Of a DNA stretch of 64,000 nucleotides, positions 28,912-39,449 are shown piece after piece (the stretch's first letter is position 1; each line of letters opens with the position of its first letter). Origin of the DNA: Schlesneria paludicola DSM 18645 (GTDB taxonomy: Bacteria; Planctomycetota; Planctomycetia; Planctomycetales; Planctomycetaceae). The notes beneath the pieces were generated by a model. The model had not been told where the DNA came from. It was given only the letters and a program-made list of their open reading frames with translations, and ran no database searches. The DNA lies in the NCBI RefSeq assembly GCF_000255655.1, contig NZ_JH636434.1, forward strand, positions 2,194,798 through 2,258,797. The letters are read 5' to 3'. A program made the translations under genes and the position numbers.

Positions 28912-30981
28912 TCACGATCGAGGCAAATGACGATTCGCCAGTAGCATTTCGAGCACCGCGACGTCGACCGGCTTCACCAGATGATGGTCAAATCCCGCCT
29001 CGGACGAACGGGATCGGTCCTCGTCTTGCCCCCATCCAGTCAATGCAATCACGAGAATCTGACGCCCCGCAGGAAGCTGACGCAGTCGTCGACAGACATC
29101 GTAGCCATTCAGCTTTGGCAGTCCGATGTCGAGTAGGATTGCGTCTGGTCGATAAGAATTGGCAACGTCGAGCGCTTCGAGACCATCAAATGCCGTTGCC
29201 GTATCGTGCCCCATGAGCTTCAGCATCATCGACAGAGTGCGGGCACTGTCCTGATTGTCGTCGACAACAAGAATGCGGCGACGGGCCATGACGACGGTTG
29301 TATCGGTCTCCCGTGGAGTCGCAGGCAGCTCTCCCGGCGAGGCGGCAACAACAGGCAAGTGAACAAGGAACTCACTTCCCTTTCCCAGTCCTTCGCTTTT
29401 CGCCTCGACCTTTCCGTCGTGCATTTCCACCAGTCGCTTCACCAGCGTCAGTCCGATCCCCAAGCCACCATGGGAACGATCGAGCGCACGATCGACTTGA
29501 GTGAACAACTCAAACACCGATTCCAGCATCTGTCGAGGGATTCCGATGCCCGTATCGCGTACTCGGATGACAGCGGCATCACCTTCCTGGCCATACTTCA
29601 GCCAGATCTTGCCGCCCGCTTCGGTGTACTTTGCCGCGTTATTCAAGAGATTCGTCAGGACCTGCGTCAAACGAATCATGTCCCCGGCAATTCGGAGCGG
29701 TTTCTGAGGATGCTCCACCAGCAGTTGGTGCCGGCTGGCATCGATTGCCGGTCGGCTGGCTTCGACCGCTCGCGCAATCACGGTCGAGACTTCGATTTTT
29801 TCGCGCTGAAGATGAATTTTGTCGCGCGTGATTCGTGCAACATCGAGCAAGTCATCAACCAGCCGCACCATCTGTATGACCTGCCGATCGATGACCTCGC
29901 ACGCCCATCGGACGCCTGGTTCGTCCGGAACGTGTCGCTCAAGAAGTTGCGCGGCATTGCGAATTGGAGCCAGTGGATTTCTGAGCTCGTGCGCGAGCAT
30001 GGACAAGAAGTCATTCTTCTGCCGATCGGCAAACCGGATGCCCTCGTGCAGCAATGCGTTGTCAAGCGCCATCGTCGCCCGCGATGAAAACGCTTCGGCA
30101 ATTGTGACGTCATTCCCGCGAAAGGTGCGGACATTCGAATCGAGCAACAGTCCCAACACGGCAAATGTACGGCCGCGCGCCTGCAATGGAATCACGATTC
30201 CATTCATCGACGATTGTCCCTCGTCGGCAAACAGGAACTCGCTCTTGTTGCTCGCCAACGATCGTTGGAATGCGTCAGCAACGATTGTGGAGAGCGAATC
30301 GAATGAATCGCACTCTTCAATGTTGACGCGACCCTCCGTGGCAGCGCGTGCGATCAGAATCCGCTGACGTTCTTCGACGATCGGATTGAGCTTCAACACG
30401 CTGATTTCCGCGAGAAGCGGCACCGGCAATCGGACAATATCGCGCGCCGTGGCCTCTATCGCCAATGAACGACCCAAGACCGCGCCTGCATCCGCCAGAA
30501 ACGACATCCGACGATTCGCTTCTTCGGTCGCAAGATGCTTGGCTCGTTCTTCTGCCTGATGTGCCATCTGACGCCGCAGCTCGAACAGCTCGACGAACAC
30601 CCGTACCTTGGCGCGCAGAATCCCCGGTACCACCGGCGTCGGCAGATAGTCGACGGCACCAGTCGCATAGCCCTGGGCCGTTCGCACTTCGTCGGCGAAT
30701 GCCGTCAGGAAGATGATTGGCGTCGATGCCGACCGCTTACGCTGCCGAATCAATCGGGCCGTCTCGAATCCGTCCATATCCGGCATATTGACATCGAGCA
30801 GAATCACCGCGAAGTCATATTGCAGAACTTGCTTGAGCGCGTCCGCCCCCGAATGCGCCGAAATGATCTTGGGGCCCAAACCGTCAAGCACGGTGTGATA
30901 CACCAGATGCTTCTCGGGCAAATCATCGACAATCAGGATATTCGTTTCACCGGCCACTCGCGGCTCGTGCGCGACGCTCAT
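28912..30981 (-). CDS. Hybrid histidine kinase REC-GAF-HisKA-HATPase-REC, second of two-kinase operon
   Basis: 689 residues with no membrane segment. Receiver 1 (about 13-130) has IVDDLPE and the phosphoacceptor Asp in LLDVNMPD, but its switch lysine is replaced by Thr (YLPTPVVP; codon ACG on the minus strand near 30640). A helix and GAF domain (170-320) follow. HisKA has LSMLAHELRNPLAP, HATPase has NLLNNAAKYT, RDTGIGIP and GIGLTLVKR, and a normal C-terminal receiver (about 570-685) has VVDDNQD, LLDIGLP and VKP. It lies 80 bp downstream of the larger kinase gene on the same strand. An input receiver suggests it is phosphorylated by that partner. Start ATG has AAGGG upstream. Confidence 0.94.
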   Translation of the reverse strand: MSVAHEPRVAGETNILIVDDLPEKHLVYHTVLDGLGPKIISAHSGADALKQVLQYDFAVILLDVNMPDMDGFETARLIRQRKRSASTPIIFLTAFADEVRTAQGYATGAVDYLPTPVVPGILRAKVRVFVELFELRRQMAHQAEERAKHLATEEANRRMSFLADAGAVLGRSLAIEATARDIVRLPVPLLAEISVLKLNPIVEERQRILIARAATEGRVNIEECDSFDSLSTIVADAFQRSLASNKSEFLFADEGQSSMNGIVIPLQARGRTFAVLGLLLDSNVRTFRGNDVTIAEAFSSRATMALDNALLHEGIRFADRQKNDFLSMLAHELRNPLAPIRNAAQLLERHVPDEPGVRWACEVIDRQVIQMVRLVDDLLDVARITRDKIHLQREKIEVSTVIARAVEASRPAIDASRHQLLVEHPQKPLRIAGDMIRLTQVLTNLLNNAAKYTEAGGKIWLKYGQEGDAAVIRVRDTGIGIPRQMLESVFELFTQVDRALDRSHGGLGIGLTLVKRLVEMHDGKVEAKSEGLGKGSEFLVHLPVVAASPGELPATPRETDTTVVMARRRILVVDDNQDSARTLSMMLKLMGHDTATAFDGLEALDVANSYRPDAILLDIGLPKLNGYDVCRRLRQLPAGRQILVIALTGWGQDEDRSRSSEAGFDHHLVKPVDVAVLEMLLANRHLPRS

Positions 30982-31061
30982 GCGTCTGCCCTTTCTGATC
31001 GTTGAAGGTGACGAGTCGGATCTTCCGAAGGAAGTTCTCTGACCCCGTCAGTGCGAGGCGA

Positions 31062-34000
31062 TCATTGGTAAAGCCACGTACGTAGTACGGCCAGCATCCG
31101 TTCTGGATCAACCGGCTTGGACAAATAGTCCCAAGCACCCGCTTCCATGCATTTCTCTCGATCGCCCTTCATGGCTTTCGCCGTGACTGCGACAATCGGA
31201 AGATTCTTGAGTCGCGGTATCTTTCGTATCTCACGCATGGTTTCCATACCATCCATTTCAGGCATCATGATGTCCATCAACACAATATCGATTCCGCTAT
31301 CTTCTTCGAGAATCGAAATGGCATCACGGCCATTGTCAGCCGATCGGATGATCATATTGTATTCTTCCAAAACTGTCGAAAGCGCGAAGATGTTTCGCAT
31401 GTCGTCATCGACAATCAGAACCTTGCGTCCATCCAGTATTTGATTCGAATCATTCGAGTGTCGTTCACGGCTTTCGTCAGACTCGGATCGGTGCGAAAGG
31501 TCTTGATGAAGGGCGAGGCTGGTCATCTCGGGCAGATCTTTCAGCGAGCGCGCGAAGTACACCGAATAGGCCGGCGCAAATCGCTTCCAGGCTGTCGGGT
31601 GGATATCGAAACTCTCATGACCACAAACGATCAAGGGCGTGGGCATGAAGACTTTGTTTGACATGAGACTGTCATCGTCAACCACCAGCAAATCCGCCGG
31701 CGTGGCACCTTCGAATCGTGCATCAATCACAATGCCGTCAATTTTCCGTTGCTTCAGTACCGACGTGGCGGCTTGTAAGTCCGACGCAGTGAGAATCTCG
31801 ATACGGTCTCCGTTGACGCACTGCAGAAGCTGATCACATAGTAAATGATCCTGTCCAACGACCAGCAAGTACCGCGTTTTGATCGCGATAAACTCTTTGA
31901 CTCGCCCCACCAGATTGTCCAGCAGATCGCGGCTCTGCAGGGGCTTACCGAGGAACGCCAGCGCGCCCGATGCCAAAGCCCGATCGCGCGATTCGTCGGT
32001 CGAGATCACGCAGACAGGAATATGCTGTTTGGAAGGATCAACCTTCAGTCGCTCGAGCACTCGCCACCCGTCGATATCGGGAAGATTAATGTCGAGCGTA
32101 ATCGCATTCGGCTTGTACTCCCGAGCCAGAGCCAAACCGGCGGCGCCCCGTGAACTGACAAGCCCTTTCCAGCCCGCTTCACGCACCGTATCCAGTGCGA
32201 CACGGGCAAAGCCCATGTCATTCTCAATAATCAACAGAACCAGATCGTCGGGACCGATGTAGTCTCGGTCGTCGCTGACCTCGTTCGAGAGCTGTTCGAT
32301 GGACGGTTCTGAGAACGAAATCGAACGCCCGTCATCCCCCGCTCCATTTTCGTGATTGTCTTCGCGTCCGTCCATCAGCATCCGCAGCGCACTTGTCGAT
32401 TCGGGTGTCGCGGGTGTCATCGCCTGTCGCTCGACAGGCAGCGTCTTATGTGGTGAACGTAGATTGGTATAGGTCAAAGGGAGATACAACGTGAACGTGC
32501 TTCCTTGGCCCGGTGTCGATGTCAGGCGAATTTCGCCGCCAAGCAGTCGTGACAGTTCACGACTGATCGCCAGCCCCAAACCCGTTCCCCCGTATTTTCG
32601 ACTTGTTGATCCATCGGCCTGTTGGAAGGCTTCGAAGATGATCTGCTGCTTGTCGAGCGGAATTCCGATCCCTGTATCCGTCACAGAAAAGGCAATCACC
32701 TCGTTCGCATGCCCCAGATCTTCATTGTCCGAACTCCAGCCAAGCTGTGCCGGCGCGACGGTCAACGAGACCTGTCCTTGCTGCGTAAACTTGAAGGCAT
32801 TCGAGAGCAGATTCTTGATAATCTGCTGCAACCGTTTCGCATCGGTGTACATCGTCGTCGGCAAGTCCGAGCTGAAGACGCTCTTGAACGCGACGTTCTT
32901 CGCTTCACCGACATGGCGGAATGTGCGTTCGACATAGCCCTGCAATTCGTTGAGCCGCAGTTCGCTCGCGTCGACCAGCACCGTTCCCGATTCGATCTTC
33001 GAAAGATCGAGAATGTCGTTAATGAGCATGAGCAGTTCGTTCCCCGACGAATGAATCGTCTTCGCGAACTCCGTCTGCCGGTCGTTCAGGTTTCCTTCCT
33101 GATTCTTGCTGAGCTGATCCGACAGAATTAATAGGCTGTTCAGCGGCGTCCTCAATTCATGCGACATGTTCGCAAGGAATTCGGATTTGTACTTGGACGT
33201 GAGCGCCAACTGCTTCGCTTTTTCTTCAAGCTCCTGCCGTGCCTGTTCCACTTCGCTATTCTTGCGTTCCACTTCGTGATTCTGCTGGGCAAGCAAGTGG
33301 GCTTTTTCCTGCAGCTCACCATTGGTCTGCTCCAACTGTTCCTGACGTGTCTGAAGCTGCTGTGCGAGCGATTGGGACTGCTGCAGCAACCCTTCCGTTC
33401 GCATGTTCGCCTCGATCGTGTTCAGCACGATTCCGATCGATTCGGTTAACTGATCGAGCAATGCGTGGTGCGTGGGGTTGAACCCTTCGAACGACGCCAG
33501 CTCGAGCACGCCTTTGACCTGCCCTTCGAAGATCAGCGGCAACACCATGATGCTGTGAGGCGAACCTTCGCCAAGCCCTGATGAAATTCGTAGATAGCCC
33601 TGAGGAGGATTCTCGAGAATCATCTTTTGCTTCTCGAGGGCACATTGACCGACCAGCCCTTGGCCCATCGAGATCTTTTTGCCCAGTGTCTCTTGCCCTT
33701 CCGACGCATAGCTTCCCAGCAACGTCAAACCTGGGACTCGATCATTGCTGGCATCCAACACGTAGAACTCGGCCTGTCGCGCGGACACCACGGGACACAA
33801 CTCGGAAAGTACCATGCGTCCCACGTTCGTCAGATCGCGTTGTCCCTGCAACATACGAGAAAATTTTGCCAGGTTCGTTTTCAGCCAGTCTTGTTCGTCG
33901 TTCTTGATCGTGGTGTCTTTGAGATTGCGGATCATCTCGTTGATATTGTCTTTGAGCGCCGCTACTTCACCCTGGGCTTCAACCTTAATCGAACGAGTCA

Positions 34001-36860
34001 AATCGCCTTTCGTCACCGCTGTGGCCACTTCTGCGATGGCACGGACCTGCGTCGTCAGGTTTGCGGCAAGCTGATTGACGTTGTCTGTCAGGTCTTTCCA
34101 CGTCCCCGAAGCACCGGGAACCGACGCCTGACCGCCCAGCTTTCCTTCCACACCCACTTCGCGAGCCACAGTCGTCACCTGGTCGGCAAAGGTCGCCAAC
34201 GTGTCGGTCATGTTGTTGATCGTGTCCGCAAGTTCGGCGATTTCCCCTTTTGCCTCCACGGTCAATTTGCGTTTCAAGTCCCCGTTCGCCACCGCGGTCA
34301 CGACCTTCGCAATTCCGCGCACCTGGCTGGTCAAATTGCCCGCCATGAAGTTGACGTTGTCCGTCAGATCCTTCCACGTCCCTGAGACCCCCTGAACCTC
34401 GGCCTGACCGCCCAGCTTCCCTTCGGTTCCCACCTCGCGCGCCACACGCGTCACTTCCGAGGCAAACGAACTAAGCTGATCCACCATCGTGTTAATGGTA
34501 ATCTTCAGTTCGAGAATTTCCCCCTTCACGTCCACCGTGATTTTCTTGGAAAGGTCCCCATTCGCCACGGCTTTCGTCACGTCGGCGATATTGCGAACCT
34601 GACTGGTCAGATTGCCGGCCATGAAGTTCACATTGTCCGTCAAATCCTTCCAGGTCCCCGCGACTCCCGGAACCGAAGCCTGACCGCCCAGACGGCCTTC
34701 CGTTCCCACCTCACGCGCCACGCGGGTCACTTCGGATGCGAACGAGCGCAATTGATCCACCATCGTATTGATGGTGTCCTTCAACTGCAGAATCTCCCCC
34801 TTCACGTCCACCGTGATCTTCTTGGACAAGTCGCCGCTTGCCACAGCCTTCGTCACGTCGGCAATGTTTCGAACCTGACTGGTCAGATTACCGGCCATGA
34901 AGTTCACATTGTCCGTCAAATCCTTCCAGGTTCCCGAGACCCCTTGCACATCGGCTTGACCGCCGAGCTTCCCTTCGGTCCCCACCTCACGCGCCACGCG
35001 GGTCACTTCCGACGCAAACGAGTTCAACTGGTCCACCATGGTGTTAATGGTGTCTTTCAGTTCGAGGATTTCCCCCTTCACGTCCACGGTGATCTTCTTG
35101 GACAAGTCACCATTCGCTACGGCTTTTGTCACGTCCGCGATATTGCGCACCTGACCAGTCAAGTTTGACGCCATCGAGTTCACGTTGTCGGTCAAGTCTT
35201 TCCATGTACCGGCCACATCGCGCACTTCGGCCTGACCGCCCAACTTCCCTTCCGTACCGACCTCGCGCGCTACGCGCGTAACTTCCGCCGCGAACGAACT
35301 GAGCTGATCCACCATCGTATTCACGGTGTTCTTCAGTTCGAGAATTTCCCCCTTCACGTCCACCGTGATCTTCTTGGAAAGGTCGCCGTTCGCCACGGCC
35401 TTCGTCACGTCGGCGATGTTGCGAACCTGTCCCGTCAGATTCTGGGCCATCGAATTCACATTGTCCGTCAGATCTTTCCAAGTCCCAGCCACGTCGCGAA
35501 CCACGGCTTGCCCACCGAGTTTTCCCTCGGTTCCCACTTCGCGGGCCACACGCGTCACTTCGGCCGCAAACGAACTGAGCTGATCCACCATCGTATTCAC
35601 GGTGTTCTTCAGTTCGAGAATTTCCCCCTTCACGTCCACCGTGATCTTCTTGGAAAGGTCGCCGTTCGCCACAGCCGTCGTCACGTCGGCGATGTTACGA
35701 ACCTGACTGGTCAGGTTCGACGCCATAAAGTTTACGCTGTCGGTCAGGTCTTTCCACGTACCCGCCACACCACGCACTTCGGCCTGACCGCCCAGCTTCC
35801 CTTCTGTACCGACCTCGCGCGCCACGCGGGTTACTTCCGCCGCAAACGAACTGAGCTGATCCACCATCGTGTTGATCGTGTTCTTCAGTTCAAGGATTTC
35901 CCCTTTGACATCCACCGTAATCTTGCGCGACAAGTCACCTTTTGCCACCGCGGTCGTAACGGCTGCGATATTTCGCACTTGGGCCGTCAGGTTGCCGGCC
36001 ATTGAATTCACGGAGTCGGTCAAATCTTTCCAAGTTCCCGAGACCCCTTCCACTTTTGCCTGACCGGCGAGCTTTCCTTCGGACCCCACTTCACGCGCCA
36101 CACGGGTCACTTCCGAGGCAAAGGACCGCAACTGATCCACCATCGTGTTGATAGTGTCTTTCAGTTCGAGGAACTCGCCCTTCACATCGACTGTGATCTT
36201 TTTGGACAGGTCGCCATTCGCCACGGCGGTCGTCACTTCGGCGATGTTTCGAACCTGACCGGTCAAGTTCCCTGCCATGGAGTTCACTGAGTCAGTCAAC
36301 TCTTTCCAAATCCCGGCCACGCCTTTCACCTGGGCCTGACCACCAAGTTTCCCCTCGGTGCCGACTTCACGGGCCACGCGCGTGACTTCCGCCGCAAACG
36401 CACCAAGCTGGTCCACCATCTTGTTGATCGTCTGAGCGGTGCGCAAGAATTCCCCCTGCAACGCTCGATCTTCGACTTCCAGTGCCATCTTGTGAGACAA
36501 GTCTCCCTGGGCCACAGCCCCGATCACGCGCGCGGTTTCGCTCGTGGGATGTACCAAATCGTCGATCAAGTCATTCACGGACTGAACCGACTCACGCCAA
36601 AATCCACTGACGTCTCCCAGTGAAAGTCGCTGACTGAGTTTTCCTTCCTTACCGACAACCTGGCTCATGCGCGCCAGATCGTTCGACATGCGTTCGTTCA
36701 GTTCGACAACATCATTGAACGCGTCGGCAACTTTTCCCGCGATGCCAGTCCATTCGAAGGGCAATCGAACTCCGGTGTTTCCGCGTTTCAAAGCGACAAG
36801 CGCGTTCAAGAGGGCCGTCATTTCCGCACTGGAGCTTGTCGATTCGTGAGCGGTCAGCAT
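31062..36860 (-). CDS. Giant poly-HAMP hybrid histidine kinase (1932 aa)
   Basis: The likely start is the ATG at 36860; a longer reading to 37034 has no good ribosome binding site. Residues 203-938 are eight 92-residue units, each a HAMP pair (opening VRNIA, then [32 protein letters not shown] and GTWKDLTD), with one divergent unit before and a half unit after. The rest is GAF (about 1000-1150), coiled coil (1165-1235), HisKA with [12 protein letters not shown], HATPase with [10 protein letters not shown] and GTGLGLAIS, receiver 1 (IIEND, LDINLPD, LGKP), a degenerate receiver 2 (VVGQD, no switch Lys) and receiver 3 (IVDDD, MDIMMPE, LSKP). No membrane segment is present. The layout parallels fungal group III (Nik1-type) kinases, which have similar 92-residue repeats and sense osmotic stress; that signal here is inference. 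Confidence 0.93.
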   Translation of the reverse strand: MLTAHESTSSSAEMTALLNALVALKRGNTGVRLPFEWTGIAGKVADAFNDVVELNERMSNDLARMSQVVGKEGKLSQRLSLGDVSGFWRESVQSVNDLIDDLVHPTSETARVIGAVAQGDLSHKMALEVEDRALQGEFLRTAQTINKMVDQLGAFAAEVTRVAREVGTEGKLGGQAQVKGVAGIWKELTDSVNSMAGNLTGQVRNIAEVTTAVANGDLSKKITVDVKGEFLELKDTINTMVDQLRSFASEVTRVAREVGSEGKLAGQAKVEGVSGTWKDLTDSVNSMAGNLTAQVRNIAAVTTAVAKGDLSRKITVDVKGEILELKNTINTMVDQLSSFAAEVTRVAREVGTEGKLGGQAEVRGVAGTWKDLTDSVNFMASNLTSQVRNIADVTTAVANGDLSKKITVDVKGEILELKNTVNTMVDQLSSFAAEVTRVAREVGTEGKLGGQAVVRDVAGTWKDLTDNVNSMAQNLTGQVRNIADVTKAVANGDLSKKITVDVKGEILELKNTVNTMVDQLSSFAAEVTRVAREVGTEGKLGGQAEVRDVAGTWKDLTDNVNSMASNLTGQVRNIADVTKAVANGDLSKKITVDVKGEILELKDTINTMVDQLNSFASEVTRVAREVGTEGKLGGQADVQGVSGTWKDLTDNVNFMAGNLTSQVRNIADVTKAVASGDLSKKITVDVKGEILQLKDTINTMVDQLRSFASEVTRVAREVGTEGRLGGQASVPGVAGTWKDLTDNVNFMAGNLTSQVRNIADVTKAVANGDLSKKITVDVKGEILELKITINTMVDQLSSFASEVTRVAREVGTEGKLGGQAEVQGVSGTWKDLTDNVNFMAGNLTSQVRGIAKVVTAVANGDLKRKLTVEAKGEIAELADTINNMTDTLATFADQVTTVAREVGVEGKLGGQASVPGASGTWKDLTDNVNQLAANLTTQVRAIAEVATAVTKGDLTRSIKVEAQGEVAALKDNINEMIRNLKDTTIKNDEQDWLKTNLAKFSRMLQGQRDLTNVGRMVLSELCPVVSARQAEFYVLDASNDRVPGLTLLGSYASEGQETLGKKISMGQGLVGQCALEKQKMILENPPQGYLRISSGLGEGSPHSIMVLPLIFEGQVKGVLELASFEGFNPTHHALLDQLTESIGIVLNTIEANMRTEGLLQQSQSLAQQLQTRQEQLEQTNGELQEKAHLLAQQNHEVERKNSEVEQARQELEEKAKQLALTSKYKSEFLANMSHELRTPLNSLLILSDQLSKNQEGNLNDRQTEFAKTIHSSGNELLMLINDILDLSKIESGTVLVDASELRLNELQGYVERTFRHVGEAKNVAFKSVFSSDLPTTMYTDAKRLQQIIKNLLSNAFKFTQQGQVSLTVAPAQLGWSSDNEDLGHANEVIAFSVTDTGIGIPLDKQQIIFEAFQQADGSTSRKYGGTGLGLAISRELSRLLGGEIRLTSTPGQGSTFTLYLPLTYTNLRSPHKTLPVERQAMTPATPESTSALRMLMDGREDNHENGAGDDGRSISFSEPSIEQLSNEVSDDRDYIGPDDLVLLIIENDMGFARVALDTVREAGWKGLVSSRGAAGLALAREYKPNAITLDINLPDIDGWRVLERLKVDPSKQHIPVCVISTDESRDRALASGALAFLGKPLQSRDLLDNLVGRVKEFIAIKTRYLLVVGQDHLLCDQLLQCVNGDRIEILTASDLQAATSVLKQRKIDGIVIDARFEGATPADLLVVDDDSLMSNKVFMPTPLIVCGHESFDIHPTAWKRFAPAYSVYFARSLKDLPEMTSLALHQDLSHRSESDESRERHSNDSNQILDGRKVLIVDDDMRNIFALSTVLEEYNMIIRSADNGRDAISILEEDSGIDIVLMDIMMPEMDGMETMREIRKIPRLKNLPIVAVTAKAMKGDREKCMEAGAWDYLSKPVDPERMLAVLRTWLYQ
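33905..36533. repeat. Array of 276-bp tandem repeats encoding HAMP units
   Basis: Eight consecutive 276-bp units fill 34047-36254; a divergent unit extends to 36533 and a half unit runs to about 33905. Units 4-8 differ by only a few residues, with long identical DNA stretches such as those encoding [13 protein letters not shown]. The period is exact, so recombination between units would keep frame. Confidence 0.9.
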
Positions 36861-37425
36861 GAGTTCTACCTGATTCAGAGAAACGGAATCGCCGCGAAAG
36901 CTATGATGGCAGGGGCTATAGCACGAACAGAAACGTTGGCGGGAATTGGGACATCCCACGTTGGAATGGAGGCTTCCTAGGAATGAAGGAGCCTGCAATA
37001 AACTTCGAACGCGCCGGAGCACAGGCACGGACACTCAATGATCGAGACGAACTGGACGACGTGACACATTCGTCCAAACAGATCACATCCGTCAATGAAG
37101 TATGATCAAATGAGTGTCTGGCACAATGGGCATTCCTGCCTCGTATCACGTGGGCCGACAACGACACCACCGCAGCAACTTTCATCGCAGACATCCTTCG
37201 TCGCGGAATTGGCGGCCAATTTCAAGAACGGTCAACGGCCCAGAATCGCGTTCTTCCGTTCGACATTTCAGCGACTTGAACCGAATCGTCAACTGAATTC
37301 CAGTTCAGGCCTATCAACGAACTTAAGCCGCGGCAACGAAATCGCTGCTGCGGCTCAGAAGAAATCGAGATTTCGCCTCATATTCGAGACGTCCAAAAGA
37401 CTTCGTCGTCAGTCTGTGACCTGGA
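36861..37425. other. Gene-less stretch upstream of poly-HAMP kinase
   Basis: About 565 bp containing only the end of a non-conserved longer reading of the kinase. No promoter, operator or repeat was recognised. Confidence 0.45.
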
Positions 37426-38214
37426 CTACTTCTGTGAAACCGACGTACGTCCGTCAAGATCCTTCATGATACTCTCGGCCTTCTTCATGTGCTTTTCCGT
37501 TGTTTCACGGCCATCAGCGAAGAGTTGTTTCAAATCACCCGATGCATGTCGCTCGAATACGGTCAACTTGGTTTTCATCTCGGCATGTTTCGCAATCTGG
37601 TAACCGATGAAACACTCGTCGAACTTCTTTCCGTCTTTCTTGCCGAGCTCTTCCTTCGAGGCTCGAATGCATTCCGAGGCCAGCTCGCGATGCAGTTGAA
37701 TGAAATCAATCGCAGGTCCATCCGTGTTGATTTCGACGCCGGCGGTTTGCTGGATGGCATTCGTCGAATTCGCTGCAGGGTTGGCGCCACCCGCTGGCTG
37801 AACGCGAACCTGGACTCCACCTGGGGCCTTGGTTGCGTCATTTGAAGCACTCTGAGGCTGCTCCATCAAATAGCCGTCGCGAGCGGCGTCGGGAGCATAC
37901 TTTTCAAGCTTCTTTAAGAAGGCTTGATGATCTGAGACCAGCATCTTCGCGAAATCCTTGACTTCTCGACTGCTGGCCTTTTCTTCCGCGAATTTCGCAA
38001 TTGCGACCTCTTCTTGATTTCCAATCGCGACACAAGTGGCGAGCGTCTGGTCGGCATTCTTCCAATGTGCGCGGTGACCGACCTGACCAGCAGGTTGCTT
38101 CGCCTGCTGAGGTTCATCACTCTTTTTCTGATTCTCTTCAGCCATCGCCAAGCTTGCGAAGCCAAGTCCTGCACCACACAATGAAACGACGAGAAATCGA
38201 CGAGCATTAGCCAT
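37426..38214 (-). CDS. Secreted DUF4142 protein with mid-domain insertion
   Basis: 262 residues. ATG at 38214 follows GGGAG and opens a signal peptide (FLVVSLCGAGLGFASLAMA). The DUF4142 domain is a ferritin-like four-helix bundle: first half FAEEKASSREVKDFAKMLV and SDHQAFLKKLEKY, second half FIQLHRELASECIRASKEEL, FIGYQIAKHAEMKTKL and LKQLFADG. Between the halves are about 60 residues of Ala/Gln/Asn/Val-rich low complexity (QPQSASNDATKAPGG and following). DUF4142 proteins are usually about 180-200 residues without it. They are exported and have no firm biochemical role, though they often accompany stress genes. The neighbour upstream is the small basic gene at 38396. Confidence 0.87.
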   Translation of the reverse strand: MANARRFLVVSLCGAGLGFASLAMAEENQKKSDEPQQAKQPAGQVGHRAHWKNADQTLATCVAIGNQEEVAIAKFAEEKASSREVKDFAKMLVSDHQAFLKKLEKYAPDAARDGYLMEQPQSASNDATKAPGGVQVRVQPAGGANPAANSTNAIQQTAGVEINTDGPAIDFIQLHRELASECIRASKEELGKKDGKKFDECFIGYQIAKHAEMKTKLTVFERHASGDLKQLFADGRETTEKHMKKAESIMKDLDGRTSVSQK

Positions 38215-38262
38215 TTCGTACTCCCTTGTCTCTTCCAAAACACGGACGTTGCACCGGAATGA

Positions 38263-38279
38263 GCCTGAACAGTTCAGGC
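38263..38279. promoter_or_regulatory. Small palindrome upstream of DUF4142 gene
   Basis: GCCTGAA-CAG-TTCAGGC, a 7-bp perfect inverted repeat with a 3-base spacer, lies 49 bp upstream of the DUF4142 start. It could be an operator or a 5' hairpin. A LexA box is unlikely because the spacing differs. Confidence 0.35.
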
Positions 38280-38395
38280 CGCGGTGCGAATATCGAAGGC
38301 GGGCCGCAAAGCCAATGCCGCTACTGCCCGCGTTCCTCAAACTTGAGCAAGTTTGTCAGAGAATGATGGACTCCCGTTTTTCGTCAGAGCGGATC

Positions 38396-38722
38396 TCAAC
38401 GCGCGGACTGTTTCTTCACGTTCGCCGCATGCCGCTCACGTGTCGCGGCCGCCTTCTTCGCTGATGCCGAACGTGCGACGGCGCTCCGCGCACTCGACGC
38501 GGCTCCCTCCAATCGACCGCCCTTCTTGGAAGGCGCGCGATTGGTTGCCTTACCCCGCCCCGATCCAGACTTCTTTCCACCGTGATCGGTGGCATTCACG
38601 GTGGCCCAGGCTCGACGAGCCGCCTCATCCCCCGTAACCCCCCGGTCCTCGTAACTTGCTTCAATGTGCTTGGCCATCCGCTTTTGCTTTTCCGTGTACG
38701 CCGATTTATCTCCACGAGGCAT
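38396..38722 (-). CDS. Small basic protein, 'plasmid stabilisation'-labelled family
   Basis: 108 residues, ATG at 38722 preceded by AAAGGA; a longer reading has no ribosome binding site. The N-terminal half has MPRGDKSAYTEKQKRMAKHI, YEDRGVTGDEAARRAWATVN and a KKSGSGRG stretch. The C-terminal half is a lysine/alanine/arginine-rich, histone-like tail. Homologues are widely labelled plasmid stabilisation protein, without evidence for that role. Nucleic-acid binding is suggested by the charge. Confidence 0.78.
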   Translation of the reverse strand: MPRGDKSAYTEKQKRMAKHIEASYEDRGVTGDEAARRAWATVNATDHGGKKSGSGRGKATNRAPSKKGGRLEGAASSARSAVARSASAKKAAATRERHAANVKKQSAR

Positions 38723-39449
38723 GATCGAGTCCTTTTGTTCGAAGTTTTTGTCCACGAGCCGCTGAAACCACATTTCAAACGATGATTCGCGGGTGCACTC
38801 CAAAGCCGCTCTCATTGGTCGGCCTCCATCAAGCGTCGAATTGCAAGAGCCAAGCCAGATGGAATTCTTTTCTCGAACGGAATATCGACAGACGAGTTAT
38901 GGAGATTGTGATTGCTCACTGATCATGATGAATGACCACCGACCGGTTCTTACCCCTGATCGACACCCAACGCCCTGATATTCCCTTGGCGAAAAGTCGT
39001 CGCCCTCAACGAAATCCCAGGTCTCTATGCCAGTTGCGGAGAGGCGTTCGGGGAATCTCGCGTTCCATTCACGCTCATCGATTCGGGTTCGGCACGCGAT
39101 TCGCCTAGTTAGACGTGTCGCTGATTCCAGGATTCCCATTTGGTTTGGAAATTTCAGAATGCAAAAACGAATGGCCCCCCAAACACGATCTGCTTCACCA
39201 CCTTCACCACCTTCACCACGTGATCGAAGTAGCCCTACCGAGGTCCCTCTGCGAAGGCATGGCGATCCGCTCGGAAAACGCGTTCCTGTCAATGACGCAT
39301 CCTTGCGGATGGCACTCCATCGTGCGAGTTCGATTGTCTTCAACTCAGCACCGTGGCCGCTGGAACGTGAACTCGTCAAGCCGCGGTAAGGGACACTGAA
39401 TTCGGTGCTGTGTCTGGTACTTGCAAGATTATCCTCAGGGCTCGTTCGT
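38723..39449. other. Divergent gene-less stretch with 9-bp tandem repeat
   Basis: About 730 bp between the minus-strand basic-protein gene and the plus-strand glucan synthase gene. It holds a 27-bp tandem repeat at 39193-39219. Promoters for both genes should be here but none was identified. Confidence 0.5.
39193..39219. repeat. Triple 9-bp tandem repeat
   Basis: CTTCACCAC is repeated three times without interruption, 231 bp upstream of the glucan synthase start. No gene covers it convincingly. Confidence 0.85.

Noticed and set aside
28629-29216. Plus-strand frame opposite the end of the REC-GAF kinase gene
   Set aside because: It overlaps the well-supported kinase on the other strand, and the Cys/Arg/His-rich composition is not protein-like.
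38263-38279. Possible LexA/SOS box (GAAC..GTTC-like) upstream of the DUF4142 gene
   Set aside because: The two half-sites have a one-base spacing, not the four required, and the gene has no DNA-damage link.
39181-39230. CTTCACCAC triplet as a CRISPR-like array
   Set aside because: Units are contiguous with no spacers and only nine bases long, and no cas gene is present.
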